Positions 32,826-45,659 of a stretch of DNA of 64,000 nt are shown one piece after another (position 1 is the stretch's first letter; each line of letters begins with the position of its first letter). Origin of the DNA: Dillenia suffruticosa (lineage: Eukaryota > Streptophyta > Magnoliopsida > Dilleniales > Dilleniaceae); the NCBI GenBank assembly GCA_033439265.1, contig JAVTVX010000002.1:12878174-12942173 (forward strand). The letters are read 5' to 3'. The notes under the pieces are model-generated. The model saw only the letters and a list, made by a program, of their open reading frames with translations, did not search any database and was not told where the DNA came from. The position numbers were made by a program, and so were the translations under genes.

Positions 32826-35800
32826 TGTAACACCAAGCTAAAATATATATATATATATATATATATTTGGAGACGCAGCGTTTTGGGACAAAACGTTGCG
32901 TCCCCAATTTGGGGATTAGGGTTAAAACACTAACCCCCTTTCTCTCTCTCTCTCTCTTTCTCTCTCCCCGACGTTCCCTCTCCTGCGGCCGTTCGCCTTT
33001 TTCCGCGGCCTTTCGGCTTCCTCCGCCACAGCCACCGCCACCCGCCATCATCACCTTCTTCTTCTCCTTCTCCTTCTTCTTCTCCTTCTTCTTCTTCTTC
33101 TTTCTCCCGCGGCTCACTCTCCCTTCTGCAGTCGCGATCGTTCGCAATCTTATCACCTACGCAAGCTCCGCCGCGCACCGCCTCCGCGATTTCGCTTCCG
33201 TCCGCGAACAGCCGCCGTCAGCAGCAACCCCTTCCTTCTGCCACCATCTCGCGAGCTTGAGCGCCCCACTGCGCGATTCCTCCCCGCGAGCCCGATCGCG
33301 CCACAGCGTGCGATTGCTGCCTCCTCGCGCGATCGAGCCACCGAGTGCGCAGCCGTACAGCACACGGGCGTGCACCAGCGCACCTCAGCGCACTAGCGCG
33401 CGAGGACGAGCCAGCGCAGGAGCTCGAGCACGAGCCAGTGCAGGAGCGCGAGCGCGCGTGAGCCAGGGCACGAGCGCGCGCGGCCCAGTGCACGAGCGCA
33501 CATGGCCAGCATGCACGGGCGCGCGGCCCAGCGCACGAGATTGCACGGGCTCGCGGCCCAATGTGCAGCAGCGCGCGAGCCGGCGCACGAGCACACACCA
33601 GCACAGCGCACTAGCGCACGGGCAAGCACCAACCCGCAGGCCCATCAGCAGCAAGCCACGGGCCCACCAAGCCCGACAGCCCGTCCAAGCCAGCAGGTCC
33701 AGTACGGCCCGTGGCCCAGTTTAGCCCATCGGCCCGCCAGCCCCGCAGGCCCATCAGCTGCCGGCCCGTCGACCCGCTAGCCCGGTAGCCCGTTAGCCCA
33801 CTGGCCCGCAGACCAGCGAGCCCGCTAGCTGTAGCCCACAAGCCCGCGACGGCCCGTGAGCCCGTGACAGCCCACGAACCTCCACGCAGGTAAATGACTT
33901 AGGGTTTTGTTTCGGATCTATGTGTTTAGATCTAATAAATAAACATTGTTTTGATAGGAAACCCTACAGACTTTGGAGTGACCGAAACGACTTCCGGACG
34001 AGACTCGGCGCTTCGAGAAAACCCTAGGTAAGGAGATTTCGGCTCTAACTGATACATTCAATGAATCTAGGATTAAATTTAAGATAAAAGGTTTTGTATA
34101 TGTTTAGAGTGTAACTAGAATGCGAATAGAATACAAATTCTGAAATGTTTATATGCGACTTTGAAGGTTAAGTATAGAATGTTACAGAAACTAGATGGTC
34201 TGATACAGAAGAAGCATGTTATAGAATCACAAAATCATGTCGAGTGAATTCGAATAGTTTCCCTTAGAATTAAATTCTGAAATATGTATGAAAGTATCTG
34301 GATTATAGGGTTAGAATGAAATGAGTCGTAAAGTGGAAGATATTGTACATTTCATGTTTTTTTCGGATAAACCTTTAAGATGCTTGAGAAGTTGATATTC
34401 AATTTAATAATTTAATTTAGGTTGATCTTTTGGAAACTCGAGCGGTCAGATCCGATTTGGCTTGTCAGTAGGGAGTGACTTCCCTCCCGTAGACCTCTCT
34501 TAGAACTGTGAGTGAGATTTTGACATTCGCTATTCATTGAAAACCATGTTTCAAAAATACTTTTAAATGACATGTTTCTGCAAATGTATGATTGTTAGAC
34601 CTTTCTAATATTTGATGAAATGTTTTGTGACCTTTGGAGTGTCTTAATTACTGATTTTATTGATATGCATCCATGAGTTTTGATAAACGTATATTGTGCC
34701 ACATTTTCGACATATTGATATGTTTTAATGCTTCCACTGCATTGGCACATGGTTTTAAATGGATTTACTTACATATTTGGGCTGTATGCCTGGCCGACTT
34801 TATGATATTATGTTTTGGGCTGTACGCCCGGCCGACTTTATGATATTATGTTTTGGGCTGTATGCCCGGCCGACTTTATGATATTATATTTTGGGCTGTA
34901 TGCCCGGCCGACTTTATAATATTATGCATTGGGCTGTATGTCCGGCCGACGTTATGATATTATGCATGGAGCTATATGCCCGGCCGACTTGGTGATGGGA
35001 TGCATGGAGCTACGTGTCCGGCCGATATGATATTGTGATCCGTAGCTACGAAGGACATCTGGTAGATGCACCCCTTGTGCCCGGATACGCTTCGGCCGGA
35101 GGTATCCGCCAGATCGTCGTGTGTATGGGTGCCCCAGGTTGACCCTCATCGGAGAGGACGTTGAGTACGGCTCCGTCTAGCACCAGGCGGGGGCACCATA
35201 CACGGTCGACTAGTTATATGTACATTATTATTATTTACAGGCTAGTTAGGGTAGTCTGTGGCCAATATTGGGGCAGAGAGCCATTATTTAATACTTGCAT
35301 TTGGAAAAACCCCCAATGCGCCGTCCTTGGTCGAGGTAGACCATTGCCGGGAATATTTCATTGACCAGCTCTTCATGACATTGATGTAAATTTTGGATGC
35401 ATATCTTGCTTTCTGATGTGTGCGTATTATATATGATTTTGAAATAACATGATTGGTTTACACACTGTGGATATTTTCTTATCTTATGCTTTGACACTCC
35501 AAATTCACCTCGATATTGATAGTATGATGTCAATCCCCTCACTTACTGAGTATCCTCCCATAGATATTCACCCCTCACTTTCTTTCCCACAGGATTAGCG
35601 TTGGACCGAGGAGATATCACTGGGCTTGGGTATAGATATTTTTCATCTCTTCCGCTACGATGATTGGTGATATTAATATGTATTGGAGATTTTAGTTTGA
35701 CCAATCTATTTATCTAATTTTTTTGGGATGACTGTATAAATTATGGACATTTATTGAATTATTTTATTGCATTGAGACATTTGTAAATATTTAAAAATAA

Positions 35801-36136
35801 TTTGAGAATTTATTTTATATATGCGTAGAATTTAAGTCCACTCGGTGTGGCGGCTGCTCATGCTCTAGTTGGGCATGACAGTAGAGGTCTGTTGCTAGGA
35901 CTGTTAGAAATTTTATAACTTTGCGTTGTTCTGGATGTTGGCTGTGGATATTGTTGATTTTGGAGAGGCCGGGATGACCAATTGTTTATTTTTACAGGAT
36001 GAATGTCATATACAGGTGAAATTGTATATGAGAAACCTCCGATTTATGGGGAGGTTTTGCCTGATTTTCTGTAAAAATACAACCGACATCCAGGGACAAC
36101 GGGCGGCTGTTCACGATCCCGGTTTGGGGCGTGACA
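32826..36136. mobile_element. solo LTR of a Ty3/gypsy-type element
   Basis: The segment begins TGTAACACC and ends GGGGCGTGACA, a near-perfect short inverted pair. The 5-bp duplication AGAGA (32821-32825 and 36137-36141) is exact. No internal domain and no second LTR are present, so it is read as a solo LTR of 3.3 kb. The termini and length suggest the Del/Tekay group (inference). It contains a GC-rich stretch at 33100-33890 and a tandem repeat at 34770-35040. It interrupts the MULE PMD gene and so is younger than that MULE insertion. Confidence 0.85.
34770..35040. repeat. tandem repeat of about 37 bp in the solo LTR
   Basis: About seven units share GGGCTGTATGCCCGGCCGAC followed by an AT-rich spacer (TTTATGATATTATG). 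The last two units diverge (GAGCTATATGCC, GAGCTACGTGTCC). Confidence 0.85.
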
Positions 36137-36141
36137 AGAGA

Positions 36142-37397
36142 TGGAGCGGTACCATGCGATGTAAGAAGGATGGACAATGGGTCCAACTGATGTGTCAATA
36201 GGGACTAGATGATTGCGTCGGTGAGTCCAAATCTCGATATAACTGGCATGCTCAACTGACCAATTTGTCTCCTGTGAACCACGTGTGTTAGTCTCATGTA
36301 ATCGATCCTCAGTATCGCAGTGATCCGGAATGAACTGAAATCCTCTGTACTAACGGATCACTCGATCTGGAAAGTACCACTCCATAATAAAAAAACAAAT
36401 AAGTGGGACGCGGAAATGTCAAATATCCCTACCCTCATGACAATAATCGGGGAGGGAAAATAACACATCCTCAGTGTAAGGCTGTCACACGATGTCATTG
36501 CTCGTCAGTCTATCTAATACCTCCCTATACACGGTCACAACGTGTGTAGGAAGGGAAGTGACATCAAAATCCATCATTCACCACAAAGCTAGTGGTGCAT
36601 CACCCTCTACATATAAAGATCGCCTAATAGGAGCTATACATGGGAATCTCTCCCATGCCCAAATTTGTAAAAGAATCAGAGCCCTGCAGATCTCATGTGA
36701 GTCCGTGTGCGAGGCTATACAAAACTATCTGTACAAGTAAACCAAGCACGCAGAACCCCAACTACGACGATTAGAATAATCTAAATCATCTAATACTAAT
36801 AAATACTGTAAATGTACATAAAAACCACTCTTATCAGAAAACAAAATACCCCTATCAATAGTAATATATATCCTCGTGTCCATCGCAAAATATGATCATA
36901 ATCTGCATCATGGGGCAAGTCACCAATGAAATCTGACAACCACGGCATACTCAATAAATGGCCCTTAAAAACCGAACGAGGAGGGATAACACCTAATAAT
37001 CTCTGACACAACGCAACCCATGAGAAACCCGTCGTCCTAGCTACTATGGGTATCCCATCAACAGGTAAACCTAAAATAACTTCTACATCCTATAGGGTAA
37101 CTGTAAGCTCACCGTGATGCATATGAAATGTGTGTGTCTCCTGCCTCCGTCGCTCAACTAGGGCTATGATAAGATGCCAATCCAACTGAGCGAAACGAAG
37201 TCGAGCAACCCCCAAAAAGCTCGACGCCTGTAGGAGGGGAACTACTCTCTCGTCAATATGACCATGCCTTAAACGCCGTAACACTGCCTCACGTCTACGG
37301 CAGACAAGCCAGTTAGTATTATCTCCCTCCCAAACTCTAGTAGAGCGGTGTCCTCGCTACAAGCATAGAAGGCTCGGATCAGTAGGTCCGGGATATA
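36142..37397 (-). pseudogene. plant mobile domain (PMD) gene carried by the MULE
   Basis: The minus-strand exon begins after TATATTTCAG near 37398 and reads YPGPTDPSLL, then RRLRHGHIDERVVPLLQAS, LDWHLIIALVERRRQETHTF, GELTVTL, DVEVILGLPVDG, VALCQRLLG and HILRWTRGYILLLIG. Later comes WSVEHASYIEIW up to YRSIS at the LTR target site. This is the aminotransferase-like plant mobile domain found in MAIN/MAIL proteins and in transposons (family knowledge). Several stops and frame shifts show it is dead. It lies downstream of the transposase gene in the same orientation, as a second gene of the element. The 3' part continues beyond the nested LTR. Confidence 0.85.
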
Positions 37398-37628
37398 TCT
37401 GAAATATAAAAGAAGTATAACAATTAGCATATATATATAAATGTATAATTTGAATTATTAATATATCGCCACATTATGAAATGCACAAAAAAAAAAAAAA
37501 GACATTCACACAAATATGTTATGAATTGCATAATAAGAAAAATACAGCAACACGCTTAAGTCTTCAAAATATAGTAAACATTAAAAAATACAACAATTAG
37601 AAAATGATACAAATACAAGAAAATATCA

Positions 37629-39429
37629 TTAATTTGTTGTTGGACAATATCTTCGATCGTGACCCTCTCGACCACAAAGTCCGCACCTCAATCGTCTCGG
37701 GCATTTCCTCCTATTATGACCCTCAGCACTACAACTACCGCATGATGTTCGTGTGGATGATTCTCGAAAATCCATTTCGTTATGATATCGAGATGATTTA
37801 GGTCTTCCTTTCTAACGTTTTAGGGATACATCGGGAATAATTATAGGGTACGAATCAATTTGCCATGCTGAATGGTTTCCAATGGAGAAAAAATTTTGCT
37901 CGTATACCTTAAGATGATGTTTCCATATATATCATTTTCCGACGATCATACGCACATCAATTATCGTCCGTGTTAATGCAGCAATTGTATGGGAGCAAGG
38001 AATTCTATAAGTTTGTCATTTCCCATAGGTGCAATGCTTTTCCCGTACATTGACAATCTGTTTATTGCCTCCCTTGTATCCATACCGTGTCTGTCTGTTC
38101 CTAGTTTCAACCTCAAAGATCTCATGCTCCCTACTGAAAGAAACGACGGTATGAAGGTTAGCCATGTTCATCCATCTCCCTAACATGGTGAACGCATATT
38201 TAGTGTACCGCTTTCCTCTTCCAATTCCCGCATTCGCCTCACCCAAACGAGTCTGAAAATAGTCATCCCAATAACTGAGGTAGTTGTTTGTAAGAGTCAT
38301 CCAAATTCCCGTATACCATCTTTATAGCTCTTCTCTTTGCTGCCCAAACCCTTTTACGAGAAACTGCATATGTGGTTTTCTCGGTCATAACTGTTCGAAG
38401 AAAAGAAACTTTTACACCGGGATCAAGCAAATGTCGAGCCATCAAATTTGAATCCAGCTGCCTATGATCTTGCATTAACCCAGCGTTCACACATGTGTGG
38501 GGTCCCTCGACCTTTGTAATCACAAATACACCAACTAGCCACGTTCTACAAGCACGCAACCTCTATCTACAGCCTTCTTCCCTTTGCGTGCAAATTATTG
38601 TCCAAAGTTCAGGGGTTGATTTACCAACCCAAAATTGATAGTGGTATTCAACATGATGTATTTTAACAGCATATTTAAACTGTTCTTTCAACTCAAATCT
38701 CATACCCTTTTTTAATTCGTCGTTGAAACTCCAACTATCATATGACAATCTGTGTTCTTCCTCAAATGTCACATAACCATCACCATCCGGTGCGATCGTC
38801 ATGAATGGAATGGATTCGTCTACTCCATCGCCCCCATATCTCCGACCACCACCAATGTTTACAGACACTGACGAAGGGCCGACTATTAACTGGTTCGCTC
38901 CACCGCCACCACTCCCGCCACCAATTTCATCATCTTCCTCTTCATCGTCATTATATTCTTCCGCCTCTTCTTCCGCCATTTCCTCCTCATCAACTTCATT
39001 ATCTTCGTCTACAAAGGCAACATCCACTCGAGATTCGATATGTGGATAATCTTCCGTGTAATCACAATCTTGTACCATAGACATTCCACCATCATATGAT
39101 TTTATATACAACTCAATAGTTCCACTCACTCCCCTACTCATCGCAAATTTTATCAAATTAAAAATATCGTTATCATCATTTATCGAAACCAATTCAAACC
39201 GTACATTACCACCTTCGATATACGACACAGGAAACCGATGAAAAATCTCTACATGTTGTCTCAACAGATTTATTCGAATACCCTTGCATACTACCTTCAG
39301 CAAATGATTAAAATTACAATTTCTCCGCACCCTAATCAACTTTGTCGAACCACGGTCATAACGGACTCCATTATCTTCCATTACAATTTCACCATTGCTA
39401 TAACACAACAAAATTACTATATCCGCCAT
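37629..39429 (-). pseudogene. MuDR-type transposase gene with internal deletion
   Basis: The N-terminus MADIVILLCYSNGEIVMEDN is a PB1-like region. An acidic linker follows (EEEMAEEEAEEYNDDEEEDD, about 38930-38990), then a Gly-rich part and the MuDR DNA-binding domain (FELKEQFKYAVKIHHVEYHY, about 38650-38710; RLRACRTW and GPHTC). After SYKQLPQLLG (38263) the sequence jumps straight to the C-terminal part (FQTRLGEANAGIGRGKRYTK). The catalytic DDE core of about 250 residues is therefore absent. A SWIM-like motif (QTYRIPCSH, about 38000) follows, with one zinc ligand replaced by Tyr. Two CCHC zinc knuckles end the protein (CGSCSAEGHNRRKC and CGLCGREGHDRRYC, 37640-37710). At least two Trp codons have become stops. 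It is not functional. Confidence 0.88.
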
Positions 39430-40591
39430 TATTTTATATATATATATATATAAAACAATTTTAAACATTTTATAAATATTCAACAAACATACAATATAAT
39501 TTAACAATTTAAAATTAAATCAATTAATAAAACATTAAATATTATATTAATTAAAAATTTATATTACTAATAAAATTTATTACAATATTATTTTATATTA
39601 TAATAAACATTTAAACTAAATTAAAACCCTACACTCATTTTAAATTTATAATACTAATTTTAATAATGGAATGATAAAAATAAATTAACAATTTGATAAA
39701 AATACTAATTTTAATAATTTTAAAATTTAGAATTAAATTACTAAATATTAACTAAAATAATTTATTAAATAATTTTACAATAAAATATTTAAATTATTAA
39801 TAAAAAATGTTACATATCTTTAATATTTACTAATACTTGTCTTTAAATTATTAATATTTACTAAAATATTTAATTATTAATAAAAAATGTTACATGTTTT
39901 TAAACTAAAAGTATTAATATATTATATTTTATAACTATATTTATTATAACAATAAATATATTTACACATTAATATATTCTAAATTTAAATATAATCATTT
40001 AATTTACAATATTTTTATGTAATTATATTTAAATATCAACATTAATATTTAATCTAAATTTCAAAATTTTTTAAGTAATTAAAATATGGTTACTTAAAAA
40101 TATTTAAATATAGTCATTTAATTTAAAATATTTTAATATAAATATAGTCATTTCAAATATGTTCAACTACAATATATATAATAATCAATAGTTTAATATA
40201 ATTATTACTATTTTTTATTCAAAAATCCCAATAAAAATTTAATTACTACTAAATTATTGTATTTACTTACTACTAACTAAATTTTAATTTACATTAAATT
40301 TAAATTTAATCTATATCAAATTTATTCTTTACAATAAAATTATTTATTAAATTAAATTTAATCTATATACAATAAAATTTATATTGAATCTATATTTAAT
40401 CAACTAATTTAATATTAATCTAGATTAACTAAATATTTAATATTTATTAAATTAATTAATCACTCTAAATCCTAATTAATAACGTCATTAATTAAAAATT
40501 AATAACAAAATTCATAAATCTATTAAGTATAAAACATAAATTTCATTCTGTTTATAAAATTACGCAACTCAAATCTTAATTAGGTGCTTTC
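39430..40591. other. extremely AT-rich right end of the MULE
   Basis: More than 1.1 kb is built almost only of A and T, with no open frame of note. A (TA)n tract sits at about 39437-39452. It carries no recognisable inverted terminal repeat. Confidence 0.6.
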
Positions 40592-40981
40592 AGGTGGCCG
40601 ATACGCGGTTTTAGCTTGGTGTGAAGTATTCGGGTTGACTTTTTTGGAGCCCGTCAATTTTGTGGTTTTTTTTTTTTTTTAACCCTTAAAAAAATGGGAA
40701 AAAATTGTGTCGGACGGTGCATGAACATGATCTGGCCCATCAAAATTAGGCTCCATGGTATGATCTATAATGTGAATCGTCACTCAATAATTATGATTTA
40801 TTATAAAATAAAATAATAAATTTTCTAATATTTCTTAAATAATAATATGATAACAAATTTTATAAATATTAATATTCATAAAAATTATAAAATACTTCCA
40901 AATTAATCATTATCTATTTATTAGTTTTGATCAATTTTTCATTATTATGATAATGCGTTGCTATTGGATTCAACATTTTCT

Positions 40982-41014
<33 letters not shown>

Positions 41015-41847
41015 ACATTTAGGAAGAATTTTTTCCTTAATTTTTTGTACACTATATTTTCCAACTTTACTTACGCATTAAGTAAAAATTAGAAATTTTC
41101 AATATTTCCCTCAAGATATCACCATCTATTTTTTATTTATTAGTGAAAACTAATTAGGTTGATAAATATTATGAAGGTAGAATCTATATCTTTAAATTTC
41201 ATGGTATTAATGGTGGTAGAATATTTCACTTACAATATTATATTATATTATTTATTTATTCGTAACAATAAATTAACTTGGTCAATATTATTGAGATGGA
41301 ATTGAAATCTCGAAACAAAATCCTATGAGGGGTTTATGCTTATGGGCAAAGGGAGGTCAAGACTCGGTCACAATAATATATCTAATATTGAACCATTAGT
41401 GTTTTTGGCAAAACCATATTAATTAATGTGTTTATTAAATAATATCTATGGTTTGATTTTGAAATTTTACGGTGATAAAAATTCTTATTTTAAACTCAAA
41501 AAATGTAGATAAATGTTATTTTTTTAAGTTGTAATTCCAGTTTCAATAGGCAAAAAAGACACATTAACTGAATTTCAGACAGAAAAATGCAAAAGCTCAA
41601 CAGGGTCGATCATAATATTTCATTTGTATATATAATATTTCATTTGAATTCGAGGCATCATGGCAAGAAAGGAAAATTTGATATTACTAGACTATCTGTG
41701 ATAATTTTACCTTGAAAAGTTGAGATTAATTTAATTAAAGTTAAATGTTGTTTTTAATATAAAAATAATTAATAAAATGAGTATTGAAGAATTTCATAAG
41801 AAAATTTCACTTTTATTTGTAAATTATTATATGCTTAAACCATAAAA
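40592..41847. repeat. AT-rich unit block, copy D
   Basis: The C2 leader resumes here and the block aligns with 11020-12335 and 57180-58353. Compared with copy B it lacks about 50 bases around 41600 (the CCCTAATTTTAAGGGGGCAG segment). No gene is present. Confidence 0.75.
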
Positions 41848-44520
41848 ACCAACATATATATTAAGGGCACATGCGATTGCCAGCCCACGTTGCCCCTTAA
41901 GAACCAAGTATCGTCCTCACATGCATTGCAATTTGCAAGGCGTTGGATGCTATTCCTATTCCTACTCAAAATCATCTTATTTCTTTTACACAGGAGCTGC
42001 TGCTTCTCCTCCCAACCCAGGAAGTGGCAGAAGCTAAAGGTTTTTATTATATGACTTAACATAGGGCATGGACTGCATTGAATCAAAAAAAAAAAAAAAT
42101 AGGGCATGGGTTGCATTACATCCATGGGGTCGCAAATACCAGTGGGCTTGGCCTCCGCATGTTTGGGCTATGCATAGTCAAATTTGAGTTCAAGGGCTCA
42201 GATTATAATCAAATTTCAAATCCATACTTCCTAAATTCCGGTGGTCTCACTCTAAAAATAATATTTATTGAAACAGCATGCTGATCAAATTGCTATTAAG
42301 TTATTTTAAGGGAGGAGATCTAAACAATCTAATTTATCCACAAAATAATATTTAATTCCATTTTAAAATAAAGAGAAATTGTTATTATTAGTCAAATGAT
42401 TATCAATTTGATTCCAATTAGTTTATGTAACGTCTTTTTTACAATATTTAAATAAAAACATCATTTATTAATTATATTTTTTATTTATTAAATTCTGCTG
42501 CATAATAAGAACAAATAATACAAGAAAATTCAATATAGATAACAAGATATTATCTCAAATTCATAAACAATTACTTGAATTTAAAAAAATATATATCATT
42601 ACTTGAATTTAAATGTCTTTATAGTTTCCTATTGAGGAATGAGGAGGCAGGCACCTAAATGAAACCAAGCCGAAGACCCATATCCAAGGGCAATCAAACT
42701 GGCCCACTTACAAAGTAAATTTTGGTCGGTTGCTTGTTTGCTTTTGTTTTATTTTGTTTTGTTATTTTATTTTATTTTATTTTTTTACAGTATTAAGTAA
42801 ATTTTGTGTAAAGTTAAAATATTTATTAAAAATTAAATTTATTAATGAATAATTAGTTTAATAAATAAGAGTGTTAAATTTTTAATTGAGTTTTAAATTC
42901 GAAACTTGAGAATGAAAAAATTATGTTAAAAAAATATCTTCTAAATTACGTTTGATAACACTCAAATCAAATTACTTTAGATACAATTCTGTATATCAAC
43001 TTATTATAAAAACAATTTGAAATTTGAAATTGTATCGAGAGGCTGACATTTCTCAACCAAGTAATCATTGCTAATGAGTACTTCAGATCCCAGTCTTTTT
43101 GACCAATGCATTTCTCTTCCCATTTTCTTTCTTGCGTCTGAAGGGGCCGGCAAAGGTCTGGTGGTCCAACGACGGCCAACCAGAGTATAAAGCAAATAAA
43201 CGACTTGCTTTAAACTTCCCAAAGATTTAGACATATAATTATAATTATAATTTAAACAATTATATAAAAAAAAATTTTAAAAAAAATTATAACAATTTAA
43301 GCCTCTAATTAATTTTATTATTGATGGTACGTAACCCAAATGATGTGGGATTCAAAGATAGTGGGGCTCACGAATGTCAACAAACTCTCTTAGTACTTAT
43401 CGATCACCTCTATCTCTCGATAACCAATTGCTCGATTTCTCAACTGGTTAGTCCCTAAATCTCCTAGGCACCCAGTATGAACTACTCAATCCGCTAAGAC
43501 AATATTTACTTCCCTCAAAAGACGAGAAGAATCTTATTTAAATGGAAAAAAAAATTACAACCGTAGTCGATGAGAAAAAAATCTCCATAATGATTTAAAC
43601 TTCTCAAACGGATAACATTTCGCAATTTCAGAGGATCTTACGATCTGACTCCCCGAAATCTCGAGACATTTTCGTAAGAAAATTAGGGTTTTATCATTTT
43701 GTATGCACACAACTCTCATAAGAAAAAATGATATATAAACTTTGATATGCCTACTATTTAGATAAATTCTCTTGACCTACATAGAGTATAAAAAGTATAT
43801 AGAGTTCTCTCGCTCTCTTTTGGTATCGGTTTTTTTCTTCAGTTTCAAAAAAATCACTCTCTAATTTGAGCAACGAAACCTCTCCCATCGGAGCACTCTC
43901 GGGTTGTCTTTTATAGGTTTCATCGATCAAGATCACCAGATGGTCAAGTCATCCCGTTCGAGTTAGAAAGCCTTCATCTATGTATGGAGCCTAACCCACC
44001 TTCAATAGATTAACTTCGTCCATAAGAACAAACTGATTCCCGACCTAAAACAGCCCTTACTACCATCTTCTTCTTTCCATCATGACATTAGTGAAAAGAA
44101 TGAGTCCAACAATTAGTTTCGATAATGACGATTTGACAAGAATTGATATCCATTGAAATGATCTGTGATTCTTATTTTGTCAAGAGGAGTTTCGTAGATC
44201 AAGAAACTAAATACGACATCTTTTTCTGGGACGCCTTTCAACAGATGAGTTTTATCTCATCTCAACTTCAATCCCCCGGTTAGGATACATTCTAGGAAAA
44301 TCAATCTTCGATCAAAGAGAAACAAATGAAAAACTTTTATAAAAATTCTCGTAGAATAAAAAATGAAGTTTTCATTTTGCATATGCCATATCATGAATTA
44401 GCAAGTGCATCTAATCTCTTAAAAAATCCCAATTATTTCAAACTTATAACCATATTAGTCATTTCTCTCCTCTTTCTTCTCTCTTCAAACAATACTACCA
44501 TTACTCTCTCTTTGTTGCCA
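41848..44520. repeat. mid-unit repeat block, copy D
   Basis: It aligns with 4579-7450 and 14617-17500. The left edge (CCAACATATATATTAAGGG) is the empty LINE target. Copy D has about 190 bases of its own at 43515-43700 and about 470 bases at 43983-44455 that replace the segment with the GCCAGCTGGCATTCTC motif. I see no known element in either. No gene is supported. Confidence 0.7.
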
Positions 44521-45659
44521 GCAATCTCTCATTTTTCTATTTTCTTTCTTTTTTCTTTTCTTGCTTCTCTCCTTCTCCCTAATAGCCTATAACTTTCTCT
44601 TTCAATTGAATTTCTTTATCATATTATATAATATATATATATTTTCTCTCTCTCTTTTCATTGTACGGCAACCTTTGTCTTTCTTTCTCTTTCTCTTAAC
44701 CATCCGAAGCTCCGATTTTCTGGAGGAGAAAAAAGAGGAGAGAGAATTAATAGAGACAGAGGAAGGAAGCGGCTACCAAAAACAGAGAGAGAGAGAAGTG
44801 AGAGAAAGAGAAAACTAATCAGAGAGGAAAAAAGAAAAAAACAAGCACTTAGACCGTCAGCGACAAAGAGAGAAAGAAGAAAGAGAAATAAGAAAATACA
44901 TAGAGAAGAAAATTTTACGGTGAAGAACGAGGAAAAGATATTTTCATAAATAAAAGGACAAGAATAATAAAAAAAAATCTTTCTTCAACATTAAAATCCT
45001 ATACTAAAATCAAAATTGAAAGGAGATCGACAACAGGAAGGGCAAATCCTTTTCCAACTAGAACTAATTTTTGAATTAATATTAAAAAATAATTGTATAT
45101 ATATTTATAACATAATGATACTTTTAGGCTAACTCGATTTTTATTTTTATTTTTCATGGTATTTTGATTTGTCCACCACCCAGTAATCGGAGTTTTGTCC
45201 CAACTAATTTGAATCGACCACTGTAGGATTCATTTTGAGACTGGTCTTCCAACATTGTTTAACTCGATTTCTATAATATCCCGTTTTGAGCATGATTCAA
45301 GAAAAAAAGGATTTAAATCTTAATCAAGAGATTTGTTTAAATTATTATCCAAACAACTTGAAACTCTTTTTCAATAAACATATCATGTTGGGGTTGTCTC
45401 TTTCTTATTGCCTAGGAAGGAAGACTTCTTTTGTTTGCATATATCAACTTGCCTTCTTTCTGGACTACACCATCCATCAATATAATGGCAAAAAATACAG
45501 AAGAAATTAAAAAATCTAGAGAATATGATCAGATATTAACACTATATATTATGATCAAGTATTTAATACTACATATCAACATTTACAAGACAACAATAAT
45601 GTGCACAACAGTGCATTTGTGGACATTTATTTTTCAAGGTGCAGCGCAGCTCCGTGCAC
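44521..45659. other. CT/GA-rich tract and 3' flank of TLP-3
   Basis: Same layout as 7400-8500. It contains one 5'-truncated SINE (separate entry). No gene is seen. Confidence 0.55.
45141..45260 (-). mobile_element. 5'-truncated SINE
   Basis: A 120-bp insertion flanked by the exact 10-bp duplication AACTCGATTT (45131-45140 and 45261-45270). Its body (GAATCGACCACTGTAGGATTC) resembles the 3' part of the SINE at 48846-49034. The T-rich left edge is the tail, so it lies on the minus strand. Confidence 0.75.

Larger units (their letters stand above)
31764..40591 (-). mobile_element. coding Mutator-like element with plant mobile domain gene
   Basis: This insertion splits the C2-leader copy; host sequence resumes at 40592. 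An imperfect duplication flanks it (AGGTGGCGGAT at 31753-31763, AGGTGGCCGAT at 40592-40602). Without the nested LTR it is about 5.5 kb. It carries a MuDR-type transposase gene and a PMD gene, both on the minus strand. The left end (GAAATAACCC, then TTTTAAAATAACTCGAG) resembles the foldback element termini. I find no matching inverted copy at the right end, which is 1.1 kb of extreme AT-richness (39430-40560), so it may be a non-TIR MULE or have lost an end. Confidence 0.75.

Noticed and set aside
32867-33841. A plus-strand frame of 285 codons and minus-strand frames rich in Ala, Arg and Cys
   Set aside because: They lie in a GC-rich degenerate repeat inside the solo LTR; the composition explains the lack of stops and no domain is visible.
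34770-35040. Regular repeats that recall a CRISPR array
   Set aside because: The spacers are not unique, the repeat drifts, and this is a plant LTR; it is a minisatellite.
38801-39080. Plus-strand Ser/Pro/His-rich frames
   Set aside because: Antisense of the acidic linker of the MULE transposase.
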